Below are positions 35,722 to 44,680 of a stretch of DNA of 64,000 nucleotides, piece after piece (position 1 is the first letter of the stretch; every line of letters starts with the position of its first letter). The stretch is from NCBI RefSeq assembly GCF_004310325.1, contig NZ_SIRT01000010.1:62001-126000 (forward strand), given 5' to 3'. Below the pieces are notes generated by a model. That model saw nothing but the letters and a program-made list of their open reading frames with translations. It was not told the DNA's origin and made no database searches. Position numbers and translations under genes: made by a program. Source of the DNA: Hyunsoonleella flava (GTDB taxonomy: Bacteria > Bacteroidota > Bacteroidia > Flavobacteriales > Flavobacteriaceae).

Positions 35722-36075
35722 ATGAATAATAAAGGATTTGAAATAAAATTAAATGGTGAGTTGCTAACCAGAGCTGGCTTGCAAAACAACCATGGTATTG
35801 TAACATGTATTGTTAATGCAGTTTTGAGAAAGGAAGAGAAAAAACAAAGTTTAGAATTACATGTATCTGGACTAAATTCTGATGAGAATCAACACATTAA
35901 GTGGACTAAATTAACTGAATTAAAGGAAAACGACATTGTCTCAGTGAAGATAGTTGCAGGTAACTTTGATGAACCTAAAGAAAAAAGCAAAAAAAGAAGT
36001 GACAAATACTTACTAGAACAAAAAATCAAAACATACCATAAATTAAAAGAGGAACTAAAAGATCATATCAAATAA
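35722..36075 (+). CDS. Hypothetical protein of 117 residues
   Basis: Not recognised. A soluble N-terminal half with beta character (GFEIKLNGELLTRAGL, SLELHVSGLNSDENQHIKW) and a Lys/Glu-rich C-terminal helix (KSKKRSDKYLLEQKIKTYHKLKEEL). It starts 8 nt after the ClC stop and overlaps the next gene by 1 nt (TAATG), so it belongs to this operon. Confidence 0.65.
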   Translation: MNNKGFEIKLNGELLTRAGLQNNHGIVTCIVNAVLRKEEKKQSLELHVSGLNSDENQHIKWTKLTELKENDIVSVKIVAGNFDEPKEKSKKRSDKYLLEQKIKTYHKLKEELKDHIK

Positions 36076-36320
36076 TGAAAATTGTAAAAATTATTACATT
36101 ACTATTATTTATTATATCGGCTATATTAATTGTTTCAGGATTTTTAATACAGTCCGCAAACTCTCAAAGATTAATTGGCTCTGGTGTAGCAGTATTATTC
36201 CTTCTTGTATTCCCGTTATTTTCTTATTATCGCTGGAAAGACAAAAACTTAAAAGATTACATGCTTACCAAGGAAAATTTGGATAAAATGCGCGAAAACC
36301 AAAAGAAAAACAAGTATTAA
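36075..36320 (+). CDS. Small membrane protein of 81 residues
   Basis: Two hydrophobic segments (about residues 5-27 and 35-53), then a charged tail ending KMRENQKKNKY. No family known to me. Start codon overlaps the stop of the previous gene. Repeat copy B begins 6 nt after its stop codon. Confidence 0.65.
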   Translation: MKIVKIITLLLFIISAILIVSGFLIQSANSQRLIGSGVAVLFLLVFPLFSYYRWKDKNLKDYMLTKENLDKMRENQKKNKY

Positions 36321-36326
36321 TTATTT

Positions 36327-36426
36327 GGGCGTTACCCACTCCCGATAGCTATCGGGAGGGTCGGGCTTTCACTACTCAATCCCTCCTACGTCGGGGATTT
36401 CAAACATGCCGTTCAATCCCTAACGC
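36327..36426 (+). repeat. Interspersed GCGTTA...TAACGC element, copy B
   Basis: 100 nt bounded by GCGTTA (36329-36334) and TAACGC (36421-36426). It contains the perfect 20-nt palindrome CTCCCGATAGCTATCGGGAG (36339-36358) and a second stem AATCCC...GGGATT. The 69 nt at 36358-36426 differ from copy C at only four positions. It lies between convergent genes (36320 and 36480). Confidence 0.85.
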
Positions 36427-36479
36427 ACCTATCTGCTGTCATAATTATAAAAACCTAGCTATTTACTTTTTTGCAAAGG

Positions 36480-36929
36480 TTAATTCAAATTACGCTTCAT
36501 AATAAAAAATCGCTTCATCAAATCACTAGCATCATCTGCCATAACACCACCCTCTAGTTTCGTTTTAGGGTGTAATTTCGTTTTCAAATTAATACAACCT
36601 CGCTCCACATCCCGCGCGCCATAAACTATTCTAGAAATCTGGCTCCAATACAATGCACCAGCACACATCTGGCAAGGTTCTAACGTAACGTAAAGCGTGC
36701 AGCCTTTCAAATATTTTCCACCTAAAAAATTAGCAGCTGCAGTAATGGCCTGCATTTCAGCATGAGCAGTAACATCGGTTAAAGTTTCGGTAAGGTTGTG
36801 GCCTCTAGCTATAATTTTATTATCTATTACAACGACAGCGCCCACGGGAATCTCTCCTTTTTCAAAAGCTATTTCTGCTTCTTGAAGGGCTTTCCTCATA
36901 AAATAAGCATCATCAAAAGGTTCTATCAT
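36480..36929 (-). CDS. tadA: tRNA-specific adenosine deaminase TadA-like
   Basis: 149 residues of the cytidine/deoxycytidylate deaminase fold: zinc ligand and proton shuttle HAEMQAI (H56, E58) and PCQMC (C86, C89). It converts A34 to inosine in tRNA(Arg). Length and the C-terminal LMKRFFIMKRNLN fit TadA rather than guanine deaminase, though the latter cannot be excluded. It lies downstream of the M36 peptidase gene on the same strand with a 97-nt gap. Confidence 0.9.
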   Translation of the reverse strand: MIEPFDDAYFMRKALQEAEIAFEKGEIPVGAVVVIDNKIIARGHNLTETLTDVTAHAEMQAITAAANFLGGKYLKGCTLYVTLEPCQMCAGALYWSQISRIVYGARDVERGCINLKTKLHPKTKLEGGVMADDASDLMKRFFIMKRNLN

Positions 36930-37026
36930 AAACGCAAAAATACAAATTCAATTTACGTCGGCAAGAAGCTTAAAAAAGTTCTAAGACGACTAAGCAACCA
37001 TTACGACAGAAGAAATAATCTTACTT

Positions 37027-39762
37027 TTATTCTTTTATAATTTTATGATTTGTACTGTTGTATTCTCCAATAATTTTTAGCACATAGAGTCCCGATTGTA
37101 AACCGCTAATATCAATTTCAACATTACGCACTAAGGTAGCCGATTGCGATAAAACGATTCTACCATTAATATCAACCAGCTCCAATGTAACCCCGCCTAA
37201 GTTTCTGCCAGATGAAATTGTTAATATATTTGAGGCTGGATTAGGGAATACGTTATAATCTGCTGCACTAAAGTTATCGTTACTTAGCGTTGTACAATTG
37301 GCCAAACTTATATCGGATGGATCTGGTGTGGTAAAATCCTCCACCTGATCATTAAATACATTCAATTCTCCTCTTGAAGCAGCAACACCTAAACCTCTAG
37401 CGGCAAACACCTCCCAAATTAAACATTGGTCTACACCTCCAGATAATGCTGTATCAGCAGCTAATATCCCATCTCTTCCATCGATAAAATCGGGATTACA
37501 GCCTTGTAACTTCAAGCTTTCTATAATTAGCGCCATAACTTTGTTATTTCCGCCCGTTCCATTATATAAATCTGGATCGAAACCATATTTATCAATATAT
37601 GCCCAAGTTAAATCCCAAAGTATGGTAGCCCAAATAGTTCCATTATAATGTACTGACTCATTAAGTTTAATATCTTCTCCTGTGTCAGCATCTTGCCCTA
37701 TAACCCTATCGTCATTGGTTTCATTAAAAGTATATTCGTTTATAGCAACATCTGTACTATATCTTCGTGTTCTAATACCTCTCCCATCAATTTCCTCGCC
37801 GTTTGCAAAAGTTCCTATACCTCTTCCGTCAGTTCCAACATCCGAAGGTTTCATTGTTAGCATTAAAGCAAACCAATCGGACCATCCTTCTCCCATTTGG
37901 AAATTATTGTTTAGACAGCTAGAATTATTCGCACCTCCTGTTAACCTAGTAGTGATACCGTGTCCGTATTCATGAATAATAATACCATTGTCAAAACTAG
38001 AGTCCTTAAAAAATGGGCCATTATCCACAATAGTGGCTGTTATTCTTTCCCTTCTTCTAATAGCATTGATAATGGTTTCGCCATCGTCAAAATTAATAAA
38101 TATGGAAGGTATTGTAAACTCGGGATCGGTTACACCATACATATTAACATAAGGCACATAATTTGGGTCACTATCTGGATTGTTGTGATTTGCCACAATA
38201 ACTGCGATGGCGCCTGCATCTTGCGCATTTTGAATTTTAGCAGTAAAATTGCAACTGCCTCTGCGAATTACAGCAATCTTACCTGCCATGTTTGCCGAAT
38301 TTATTAAAGGACTACACCCTTCTTCAGGAACTACGCCACCATCATCCGCAATTACCAATGCACCAGTAACTGGTGTAGAAGAAGGTCCTGTAATATTTCC
38401 TGGGCCATCAGCGCCGTTTCCTCTAGATGGCTTAACTGAGTTATAGTTCCCCGCTATAGTCCCTCCCGAAATTGTTAAGTTATCTTCGGCTATTACAGCT
38501 CTAGACCATAAAAACATTTGCATTCTTGCAGCACTTCCATCTGGTGGTGTTGCAAAATTTGCATTATTAGTTCCAGAACCATCTTGTGCTTGAGCAACGA
38601 CACTATCGCCTTCGTCTCCTCCTTTACCATAATTATTTTCCTGAAAATTTCCATTAAGTTCATCAAAACCATAATGATAAAAAATATCGTGTACTACATT
38701 ATTGTGATAAAATAGATTTATAGTTGCAGCATCCAAATAATTGTCGGCCTCCTGATTTAAATTGGGTGTTGGGAAATTAAAATTTAAACTTGCTGTTCCA
38801 TCTGGAGAAGTCCCATTCGTAAAATTACTCCCGTCCAAATCATCCTGTGCCCATACATTATTACCTCTAGTATCAGTATGTTCAGCACCCACAACGCCAT
38901 CAGTGTCGTGCCATCCAAATGGGGATGCAACAGGGTCTGCAGGTTCTGTTACAACCTGAAAAGAACCATGGTTTGGACTCTCAATCGGTAAAGGCAGCAC
39001 ATTGTATTGAGAATTATCAACTAAAAACGAACTTTTTTTGAATACGTTAAATGTTTCTGCCTCTCTTGCAACTGAAGTTATATTTTCATTTGTGTGCGTA
39101 TGTTCACCCTCAAAACTGCAATTAATAACCCAATCATCTTTATCTAAAATAACTCCAGATAATGCGTCTACTCGTACACTCCACCAATGTTTACTATCAA
39201 GGGTGTAAATATTTAAATCCCAAGCCAGTTTTAAATTGCCTTCTTTATCCTTTAAGTACATCAATTCTACTGGTACATGCTCTTGAGATAAATCACCAGC
39301 AGCAAACACCTTTTTAAACGCACTTGAAGACACCTCCTCCGGTGTGCCTTCCATCTTCATTTTAAAATGGGTTGCAGTTTTTTGCATTGCTTCAACAGCC
39401 TTCAACGAAGGAGACAACACATTTACTTTATCTTCAATATTAGAAATGAAGTTATTCTTAAAATAGAATATCTCATTATTTTTTATTGCCAAGTTTGAAA
39501 TTGCATTGTATATTTTTACGCCCTTATAGGATTGATATAAATATACATGGGTTACACCTGATTGCTTTGAATATGACGTTCTATCTAAGTAAATGTCTGA
39601 GATATCGGCGCCAGATAAATGATTCAACTTATCATTGTTTTTAATGTAGTCTAATATTTGTTGACCTAAAGCAGATTCTGATAATTTTTCTTGTCCGAAA
39701 CTGAAATTCACTAAACCGAAAACAAAAAAGGTAACAAATAACAAGGGTAGTCTAAGATCCAT
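37027..39762 (-). CDS. Secreted M36 (fungalysin-type) metallopeptidase with type IX sorting domain
   Basis: 911 residues. Sec signal (cleavage near FSFGQEK), FTP propeptide domain (about 30-200), then the catalytic domain with zinc motif HEYGH at about 596-600 and the third ligand Glu in NNFQMGEGWSDWFA (about 626). A PA domain is inserted before the zinc motif (GALVIADDGG...GKIAVIRRGSCNFTAKI). The last 75 or so residues are a type IX secretion sorting domain (VFPNPASNILTI ... LKIIGEYNSTNHKIIKE). It should be exported through the T9SS and digest proteins outside the cell. Confidence 0.95.
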   Translation of the reverse strand: MDLRLPLLFVTFFVFGLVNFSFGQEKLSESALGQQILDYIKNNDKLNHLSGADISDIYLDRTSYSKQSGVTHVYLYQSYKGVKIYNAISNLAIKNNEIFYFKNNFISNIEDKVNVLSPSLKAVEAMQKTATHFKMKMEGTPEEVSSSAFKKVFAAGDLSQEHVPVELMYLKDKEGNLKLAWDLNIYTLDSKHWWSVRVDALSGVILDKDDWVINCSFEGEHTHTNENITSVAREAETFNVFKKSSFLVDNSQYNVLPLPIESPNHGSFQVVTEPADPVASPFGWHDTDGVVGAEHTDTRGNNVWAQDDLDGSNFTNGTSPDGTASLNFNFPTPNLNQEADNYLDAATINLFYHNNVVHDIFYHYGFDELNGNFQENNYGKGGDEGDSVVAQAQDGSGTNNANFATPPDGSAARMQMFLWSRAVIAEDNLTISGGTIAGNYNSVKPSRGNGADGPGNITGPSSTPVTGALVIADDGGVVPEEGCSPLINSANMAGKIAVIRRGSCNFTAKIQNAQDAGAIAVIVANHNNPDSDPNYVPYVNMYGVTDPEFTIPSIFINFDDGETIINAIRRRERITATIVDNGPFFKDSSFDNGIIIHEYGHGITTRLTGGANNSSCLNNNFQMGEGWSDWFALMLTMKPSDVGTDGRGIGTFANGEEIDGRGIRTRRYSTDVAINEYTFNETNDDRVIGQDADTGEDIKLNESVHYNGTIWATILWDLTWAYIDKYGFDPDLYNGTGGNNKVMALIIESLKLQGCNPDFIDGRDGILAADTALSGGVDQCLIWEVFAARGLGVAASRGELNVFNDQVEDFTTPDPSDISLANCTTLSNDNFSAADYNVFPNPASNILTISSGRNLGGVTLELVDINGRIVLSQSATLVRNVEIDISGLQSGLYVLKIIGEYNSTNHKIIKE

Positions 39763-39886
39763 ATTATAATTTTTTCGTGAATATACGAGTTAGTATTCTA
39801 ATTTACAACCATGGTTTTCCATAATCGATCAAAGTGTAATTCCCCGACACAACTTACTTTAATCTTATGAAAACCATAAATTCTTG

Positions 39887-39894
39887 TACTTTTG
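39887..39894 (+). promoter_or_regulatory. -7 promoter element of dxs
   Basis: TACTTTTG, perfect TAnnTTTG match, with TTA at 39865-39867, exactly 19 nt upstream, close to the -33 TTG. The predicted transcription start coincides with the dxs start codon region. Confidence 0.5.
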
Positions 39895-39898
39895 CCTC

Positions 39899-41653
39899 GT
39901 GAAGAAACGTTTGCTAGATACTATTAATACTCCTGAAGAACTTCGTCTATTACAACAAGAAGACCTTACAGTTTTAGCTAAAGAACTACGTAATTTCATT
40001 ATCAACATAGTTGCGACTAAAGAAGGTCATCTAGGAGCAAGTTTGGGAGTAGTAGAACTCACAATTGCATTACATTATGTATTCAATACACCAGAGGATT
40101 TATTGCTTTGGGATGTTGGGCATCAAGCCTACGGACATAAAATTTTAACAGGAAGAAAAGACATTTTTCATACCAACAGGCAATTAAGCGGCATTAGTGG
40201 CTTTCCAAAACGAAGTGAAAGTGAATATGACGCCTTTGGAACAGGACATTCGTCAACCTCAATTTCAGCAGCTTTGGGTATGGCCATTGCATCAAAATTA
40301 AAGGGCGAAAACAAACATCATATTGCTGTAATTGGTGATGCATCTATTGCGAGTGGAATGGCTTTTGAAGGCTTAAATCATGCTGGGGTTACCGATGCCA
40401 ACTTATTGGTAATTTTAAATGATAATGCCATTGGTATCGATCCAAGTGTAGGTGCATTAAAACAATATTTAACCAACATTAAAAAAGGCACACAAAAACG
40501 CAACAATATTATTGAAGCGTTGAATTTTGATTATTCAGGCCCTATTGACGGGCATGATTTAGATACTGTTATCTCAGAATTGAAACGATTAAAAACCGTT
40601 AAGGGGCCGAAATTATTGCATGTAATTACAACCAAAGGTAAAGGTTTAAAGCAGGCAGAAACTGACCAAGTAAAATACCATGCTCCTGGAAAATTTGATG
40701 CTAAAACAGGCGATTTGGCAGTTAACCCAAACACAAAACAACCACCAAAATATCAAGATGTCTTTGGGTATACCATTGTAGAACTTGCGAAACAAAACAA
40801 AAATATCGTGGGGATAACACCCGCAATGCCTACGGGAAGTTCCCTTAAATACATGATGGATGAAATTCCAGATAGAGCTTTTGATGTAGGTATAGCTGAA
40901 CAACACGCCGTAACCTTAGCAGCAGGTATGGCTACCCAAGGTTTAGTGCCGTTTTGTAACATCTATTCTACATTTTTACAACGGGCTTATGATCAGATTA
41001 TTCATGACGTGGCTTTACAAGACTTGCCCGTTATTTTTTGCTTAGATCGTGCCGGTTTGGTTGGAGAAGATGGCGCAACACATCACGGTGTTTTTGATTT
41101 GAGTTATTTACGTAGCATTCCTAATCTTATCATTTTCGTACCAAGAAACGAAGTAGAGCTGCGCAACATCATGTATACTGCTCAATTAGGTTTAGAACAT
41201 TCCATAGCCATTCGTTATCCAAGAGGAAGAGGTGTAACTTTAGATTGGAAACAACCATTTAAACTACTTGATATTGGTAAAGGCGAACAATTAAAACAAG
41301 GTAAGCAACTTGCTGTTTTAAGCATTGGTACTATTGCCAAAAATATATCCAAAGCGATTGAAAATTTAGAGGTGTCTCATTATGATATGCGTTTTGTAAA
41401 ACCTTTGGATGAAACTTTACTTCATCACATTTTTAAAACTTATGATACTATAGTATCGGTTGAAGATAATGCCGTTACAGGCGGTTTTGGTTCAGCTATT
41501 TTAGAGTTTGCCGCAGCAAATAATTATAAAAATATAGTGAAGCTTATTGGTATTCCTGATAAATTTGTAGAACACGGCAGTATTGAGGAACTTCAAGTTT
41601 TGGTTGGGTTAGATTCAAAAAGTATAAGCGCAACAATTAAAACGCTAATTTGA
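39899..41653 (+). CDS. dxs: 1-deoxy-D-xylulose-5-phosphate synthase
   Basis: 584 residues if the GTG at 39899 is used. The TTG at 39884 lies within the promoter, and the family consensus begins with (M)xxLLDTINxPEDLR, so the start must be close to 39899. Thiamine-diphosphate motif GDASIASGMAFEGLNHAGVTDANLLVILNDN, central DVGIAEQHAVTLAAGMA, and transketolase C-terminal domain with GGFGSAI are present. It condenses pyruvate and glyceraldehyde 3-phosphate, first step of the MEP isoprenoid pathway. The transcript is probably leaderless or nearly so. Convergent with the gene at 41678. Confidence 0.95.
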   Translation: MKKRLLDTINTPEELRLLQQEDLTVLAKELRNFIINIVATKEGHLGASLGVVELTIALHYVFNTPEDLLLWDVGHQAYGHKILTGRKDIFHTNRQLSGISGFPKRSESEYDAFGTGHSSTSISAALGMAIASKLKGENKHHIAVIGDASIASGMAFEGLNHAGVTDANLLVILNDNAIGIDPSVGALKQYLTNIKKGTQKRNNIIEALNFDYSGPIDGHDLDTVISELKRLKTVKGPKLLHVITTKGKGLKQAETDQVKYHAPGKFDAKTGDLAVNPNTKQPPKYQDVFGYTIVELAKQNKNIVGITPAMPTGSSLKYMMDEIPDRAFDVGIAEQHAVTLAAGMATQGLVPFCNIYSTFLQRAYDQIIHDVALQDLPVIFCLDRAGLVGEDGATHHGVFDLSYLRSIPNLIIFVPRNEVELRNIMYTAQLGLEHSIAIRYPRGRGVTLDWKQPFKLLDIGKGEQLKQGKQLAVLSIGTIAKNISKAIENLEVSHYDMRFVKPLDETLLHHIFKTYDTIVSVEDNAVTGGFGSAILEFAAANNYKNIVKLIGIPDKFVEHGSIEELQVLVGLDSKSISATIKTLI

Positions 41654-41677
41654 TAGTTTAAACCTCAAAATATGAGT

Positions 41678-42034
41678 TTAGTCAATATACTCAGTTTCCA
41701 AAAAGTAGTTTACAATCGCTTCTTTCATTAAAACCGATTGTTCTCCAGCTTTTAGAAAAGGAAGAGCTTCGAGCGCTTTGTAATGGGGCCAGCCATCATC
41801 ATCTACAAAATCGAGCTCATAATACCCATAAGGACTTAACAGTTTACAAATAGCGATGTGCATTAAGTCTAGTTTTTGATCTTTTTTGAAACTTCGGCTT
41901 AGTTGTCCAAGTTCTTGTACTCCGATAAGGTAAATTATGGCATCTAGATCTAGAATATCTCCATCAGCAAATTGAGCGGATAGTTTTTTAACCACTATTT
42001 CCCAACGTTCTTTTAATTTTTCGTCTCTAGACAT
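41678..42034 (-). CDS. Conserved hypothetical protein, 118 residues
   Basis: Soluble, mostly helical, with a conserved-looking block LLSPYGYYELDFVDDDGWPHYKALEALPFLKAGEQ. No function known to me; similar proteins are common in Flavobacteriaceae next to cvpA-like genes. Start ATG at 42034; divergent from the CvpA-like gene with 71 nt between. Confidence 0.75.
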   Translation of the reverse strand: MSRDEKLKERWEIVVKKLSAQFADGDILDLDAIIYLIGVQELGQLSRSFKKDQKLDLMHIAICKLLSPYGYYELDFVDDDGWPHYKALEALPFLKAGEQSVLMKEAIVNYFLETEYID

Positions 42035-42083
42035 AATTTTTTTAAAGTTGTAAAGTTACTAAACCTAAATATTAGTATTATTC

Positions 42084-42091
42084 TATATTTG
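42084..42091 (+). promoter_or_regulatory. -7 promoter element of the CvpA-like gene
   Basis: TATATTTG, perfect TAnnTTTG match 14 nt before the ATG; no clear -33 TTG. Confidence 0.4.
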
Positions 42092-42105
42092 TTTAAATTT
42101 ATCGT

Positions 42106-42627
42106 ATGGCAATTATTGATATTATTCTAGGTGCGCTTCTTTTATTTGGTATTATTCGTGGCCTGATGAAAGGACTTTTTGTTGAAGTAGCGTCTCTAGC
42201 CGCTCTAGTTGCTGGGGTTTACGGAGCAATTCATTTCAGTAATTTTGCAGCAGAGTTTTTAATGGAAAAAGTGTCGTGGGACGAGAAATACATCAATATT
42301 GTTGCCTTTGCAATAACCTTTGTTATTATTGTTTTAGCTATTGCGCTTGCTGGAAAAGCCTTAACCAAGTTAGCAAATTTTGCAGCTTTGGGTGCTATAA
42401 ACAAGGTGTTAGGTGCAATTTTTGGAGGTTTAAAAATAGGATTAATTTTAAGCGTAGTACTTATTGTTTTTGATGGTTTAAATAAAACCATTCCGTTTGC
42501 GGCTCCAGAGGATTTAGAAGATTCGGTTTTGTATGGCCCTGTAAAATCCCTGGCACCTACAATTTTCCCAAATATAATTAAGAAGAATGATGATAATGAG
42601 GATAAGCTCCAAATTGAATCAGTTTAG
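42106..42627 (+). CDS. CvpA-family membrane protein
   Basis: 173 residues with four membrane segments. The start IIDIILGALLLFGIIRGLMKGLFVEVASLAALVAG is the CvpA/colicin V production family signature. The role in the cell is not firmly known. The stop overlaps the convergent LysR gene by 4 nt. Confidence 0.88.
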   Translation: MAIIDIILGALLLFGIIRGLMKGLFVEVASLAALVAGVYGAIHFSNFAAEFLMEKVSWDEKYINIVAFAITFVIIVLAIALAGKALTKLANFAALGAINKVLGAIFGGLKIGLILSVVLIVFDGLNKTIPFAAPEDLEDSVLYGPVKSLAPTIFPNIIKKNDDNEDKLQIESV

Positions 42628-43550
42628 TACCGCTCCATCCATTTAAAATAATCTTTGTACACCTTCTCTTTCTCTTGTCTTACATAGTCTAAAAACGCAA
42701 GAGCAACAGGCGACAAACTTTTCTTTTTTAGCCAAATAAGTTTCCATTGCGATTCTAACGGAAGTCCCTTTACAGGTATAATTTTTAACTCATTTTGAGA
42801 CAACTCATTTTTAATACTCAATAAGGAAACGATAGACATCCCAATGTCTGCTACAACTGCCTGAATGATGGCTTCATTTGTAGTAAGCTCTAACTTTACC
42901 TTAGGTTCTATATGTTCTTTAGCAAAAAACTGTTGCATGGTAAACCGAGTACCAGAACCTTCTTCTCGATAAATTAATGGTATTTTTTTAAAGATAGACT
43001 TGTTCTTTAAAATTTCACTATCCAAACTATTACTCCCTGCCGCAACCAAATGAAGTTTATTTATCATGATAGGTTCCTCGTATAAATCCAAATGTTCTGG
43101 ACTAACAGTTACTAATGAAAAATCTACCTCGTTTTGCTCTAAGTCTTTAATAACATTGGTTTTATTGGATACGTCCATCATCAAATCAATCTCAGGATGC
43201 TGCTTTAAAAATCCATTTAAGAAATAAGGCATCACGTAGTTGCCTGTTGATACCACAGATATCCTCAACTTTCCAGATAATAGTCCCTTAAAAGCATGAG
43301 TTTTATAATCAATAGTCTCAACTTGATTTAAAATAGATTCGGCTATAGCGTGAATTTCTCTACCAAAGTCTGTAATGTACAGTTGCCTACCAATTACTTC
43401 CGTTAACGGAATATCAAACTGGTCTTGAAAATTCTTAAGTTGAATGGACGCCGCAGGCTGTGTCATATTCAATTCTTCTGCTGCTTTAGTGATGCTTTTG
43501 TTTTGTACAATAACACTAAATACCTTTAGTTGATGCAATGTAAAATTCAT
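42624..43550 (-). CDS. LysR-family regulator next to the bicarbonate permease
   Basis: 308 residues: helix-turn-helix near the N-terminus (LHQLKVFSVIVQNKSITKAAEELNMTQPAASIQLKNFQ) and a two-lobed effector domain (about 90-300). The CysB/CbbR type is suggested by the layout. It is divergent from the SbtA-like gene with a T-N11-A dyad in between, so it probably controls that gene. The effector is unknown; in autotrophs CbbR/CmpR relatives sense carbon metabolites. Confidence 0.9.
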   Translation of the reverse strand: MNFTLHQLKVFSVIVQNKSITKAAEELNMTQPAASIQLKNFQDQFDIPLTEVIGRQLYITDFGREIHAIAESILNQVETIDYKTHAFKGLLSGKLRISVVSTGNYVMPYFLNGFLKQHPEIDLMMDVSNKTNVIKDLEQNEVDFSLVTVSPEHLDLYEEPIMINKLHLVAAGSNSLDSEILKNKSIFKKIPLIYREEGSGTRFTMQQFFAKEHIEPKVKLELTTNEAIIQAVVADIGMSIVSLLSIKNELSQNELKIIPVKGLPLESQWKLIWLKKKSLSPVALAFLDYVRQEKEKVYKDYFKWMERY

Positions 43551-43559
43551 TAAAATAAT

Positions 43560-43574
43560 TTATGGTTCTGATAA
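43560..43574. promoter_or_regulatory. Candidate LysR-type binding site TTAT-N7-ATAA
   Basis: Perfect dyad containing the T-N11-A motif of LysR-type regulators, 10 nt upstream of the lysR start and 35 nt upstream of the -7 element of the divergent permease gene, where an activator would be expected. Confidence 0.4.
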
Positions 43575-43608
43575 CAAATTTAAATAAAAATATATGAATT
43601 AGATGAAA

Positions 43609-43616
43609 TACTTTTG
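43609..43616 (+). promoter_or_regulatory. -7 promoter element of the SbtA-like gene
   Basis: TACTTTTG, a perfect TAnnTTTG match 27 nt before the ATG, with no TTG at -33, consistent with activator dependence. The surrounding TACTTTTGCCTC is the same as at the dxs promoter. Confidence 0.5.
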
Positions 43617-43642
43617 CCTCCGAACTTGAAACAACCTAAAAC

Positions 43643-44605
43643 ATGAATATAGATGTACTTATTAGCAATTTGACCAATCCCGTATTGCTATTCTTTATTT
43701 TAGGAATACTTGCTACTTGGTTAAAGAGCGACTTAAAAATTCCTGAGAATTCATCAAAATTCATTTCACTTTATCTTCTTTTTGCTATTGGTTTTAAAGG
43801 CGGGCAGGAGCTGTCACACAGTGAATTTAATTCTGAAATTTTATATTCTATAATTTTCGCAGTGTTACTTTCCAGCCTTGTACCTATTTACACCTTTTTC
43901 GCTTTAAGAAAAAAAGTTGGTGTCCCTAATGCGGGTGCTATTGCCGCAGCTTACGGCTCAGTAAGTGCGGTAACTTTTGTAACCGCAGTATCATTTTTAG
44001 AAAATCAAGGTATTTCTTTTGGAGGGCATATGGTGGCCATTATGGCGATTATGGAATCTCCGGCAATTATTGTTGGAGTAATTTTAATTATGCTATATGA
44101 TGCCGGTAAGCAAACCGATAAATCCATTGGGGCTTTGATAAAACATTCTTTTACTGGAGGCAGTGTTTTAATGCTTGTGGGAAGTTTAGCTATCGGACTT
44201 ATTGCAGATGCAAATCAAGCCAGAGGTATTGAGCCATTTACAACAGATATATTTAAAGGGTTTTTATCACTGTTCCTTTTAGAAATGGGTATGGTAACTG
44301 CACAACGCATTAAAGGTTTTAAAAAGTATGGTTTCTTTTTATTTGCTTTTGGAATTCTCGTTCCGCTTATCAACGGACTGATTGTGGCCTACCTAAGTGG
44401 TTTTATTACTGATAATCCTGGAAACCGTTTATTATTTGCTATACTTGGAGCTGGAGCATCCTACATTGCCGTACCAGCCACAATGAAACTAGCTGAACCT
44501 AGAGCAGATGCAGGTATTTATATACCTATGGCTTTGGGTATAACGTTCCCATTTAATATAACTTTGGGTATGCCTATTTACTATGCTTTTATCGAAATGA
44601 TGTAA
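43643..44605 (+). CDS. sbtA: SbtA-like sodium-dependent bicarbonate permease
   Basis: 320 residues, ten membrane segments in two inverted halves. Characteristic stretches are SLYLLFAIGFKGGQELSH (about 43-60), AAYGSVSAVTFVTAVSFL (about 98-115) and the matching second-half segment GAGASYIAVPATMKLAEPRADAG. SbtA of cyanobacteria is a high-affinity Na+/HCO3- symporter. No SbtB (PII-like) gene is found in this window. It is the plus-strand member of the carbon island, convergent with the carbonic anhydrase gene through a shared terminator. Confidence 0.9.
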   Translation: MNIDVLISNLTNPVLLFFILGILATWLKSDLKIPENSSKFISLYLLFAIGFKGGQELSHSEFNSEILYSIIFAVLLSSLVPIYTFFALRKKVGVPNAGAIAAAYGSVSAVTFVTAVSFLENQGISFGGHMVAIMAIMESPAIIVGVILIMLYDAGKQTDKSIGALIKHSFTGGSVLMLVGSLAIGLIADANQARGIEPFTTDIFKGFLSLFLLEMGMVTAQRIKGFKKYGFFLFAFGILVPLINGLIVAYLSGFITDNPGNRLLFAILGAGASYIAVPATMKLAEPRADAGIYIPMALGITFPFNITLGMPIYYAFIEMM

Positions 44606-44631
44606 TATTAGAGAGTGTCCTGTATAAAAAC

Positions 44632-44658
44632 AAAAACCACCAAGAAATGGTGGTTTTT
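44632..44658. terminator. Bidirectional terminator between sbtA-like and carbonic anhydrase genes
   Basis: Perfect 10-bp stem AAAAACCACC (44632-44641) and GGTGGTTTTT (44649-44658) with a 7-nt loop; U-rich on both strands. It lies 26 nt after one stop codon and 22 nt before the other. Confidence 0.85.
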
Positions 44659-44680
44659 AAATTATATGAATGAAAATAAC

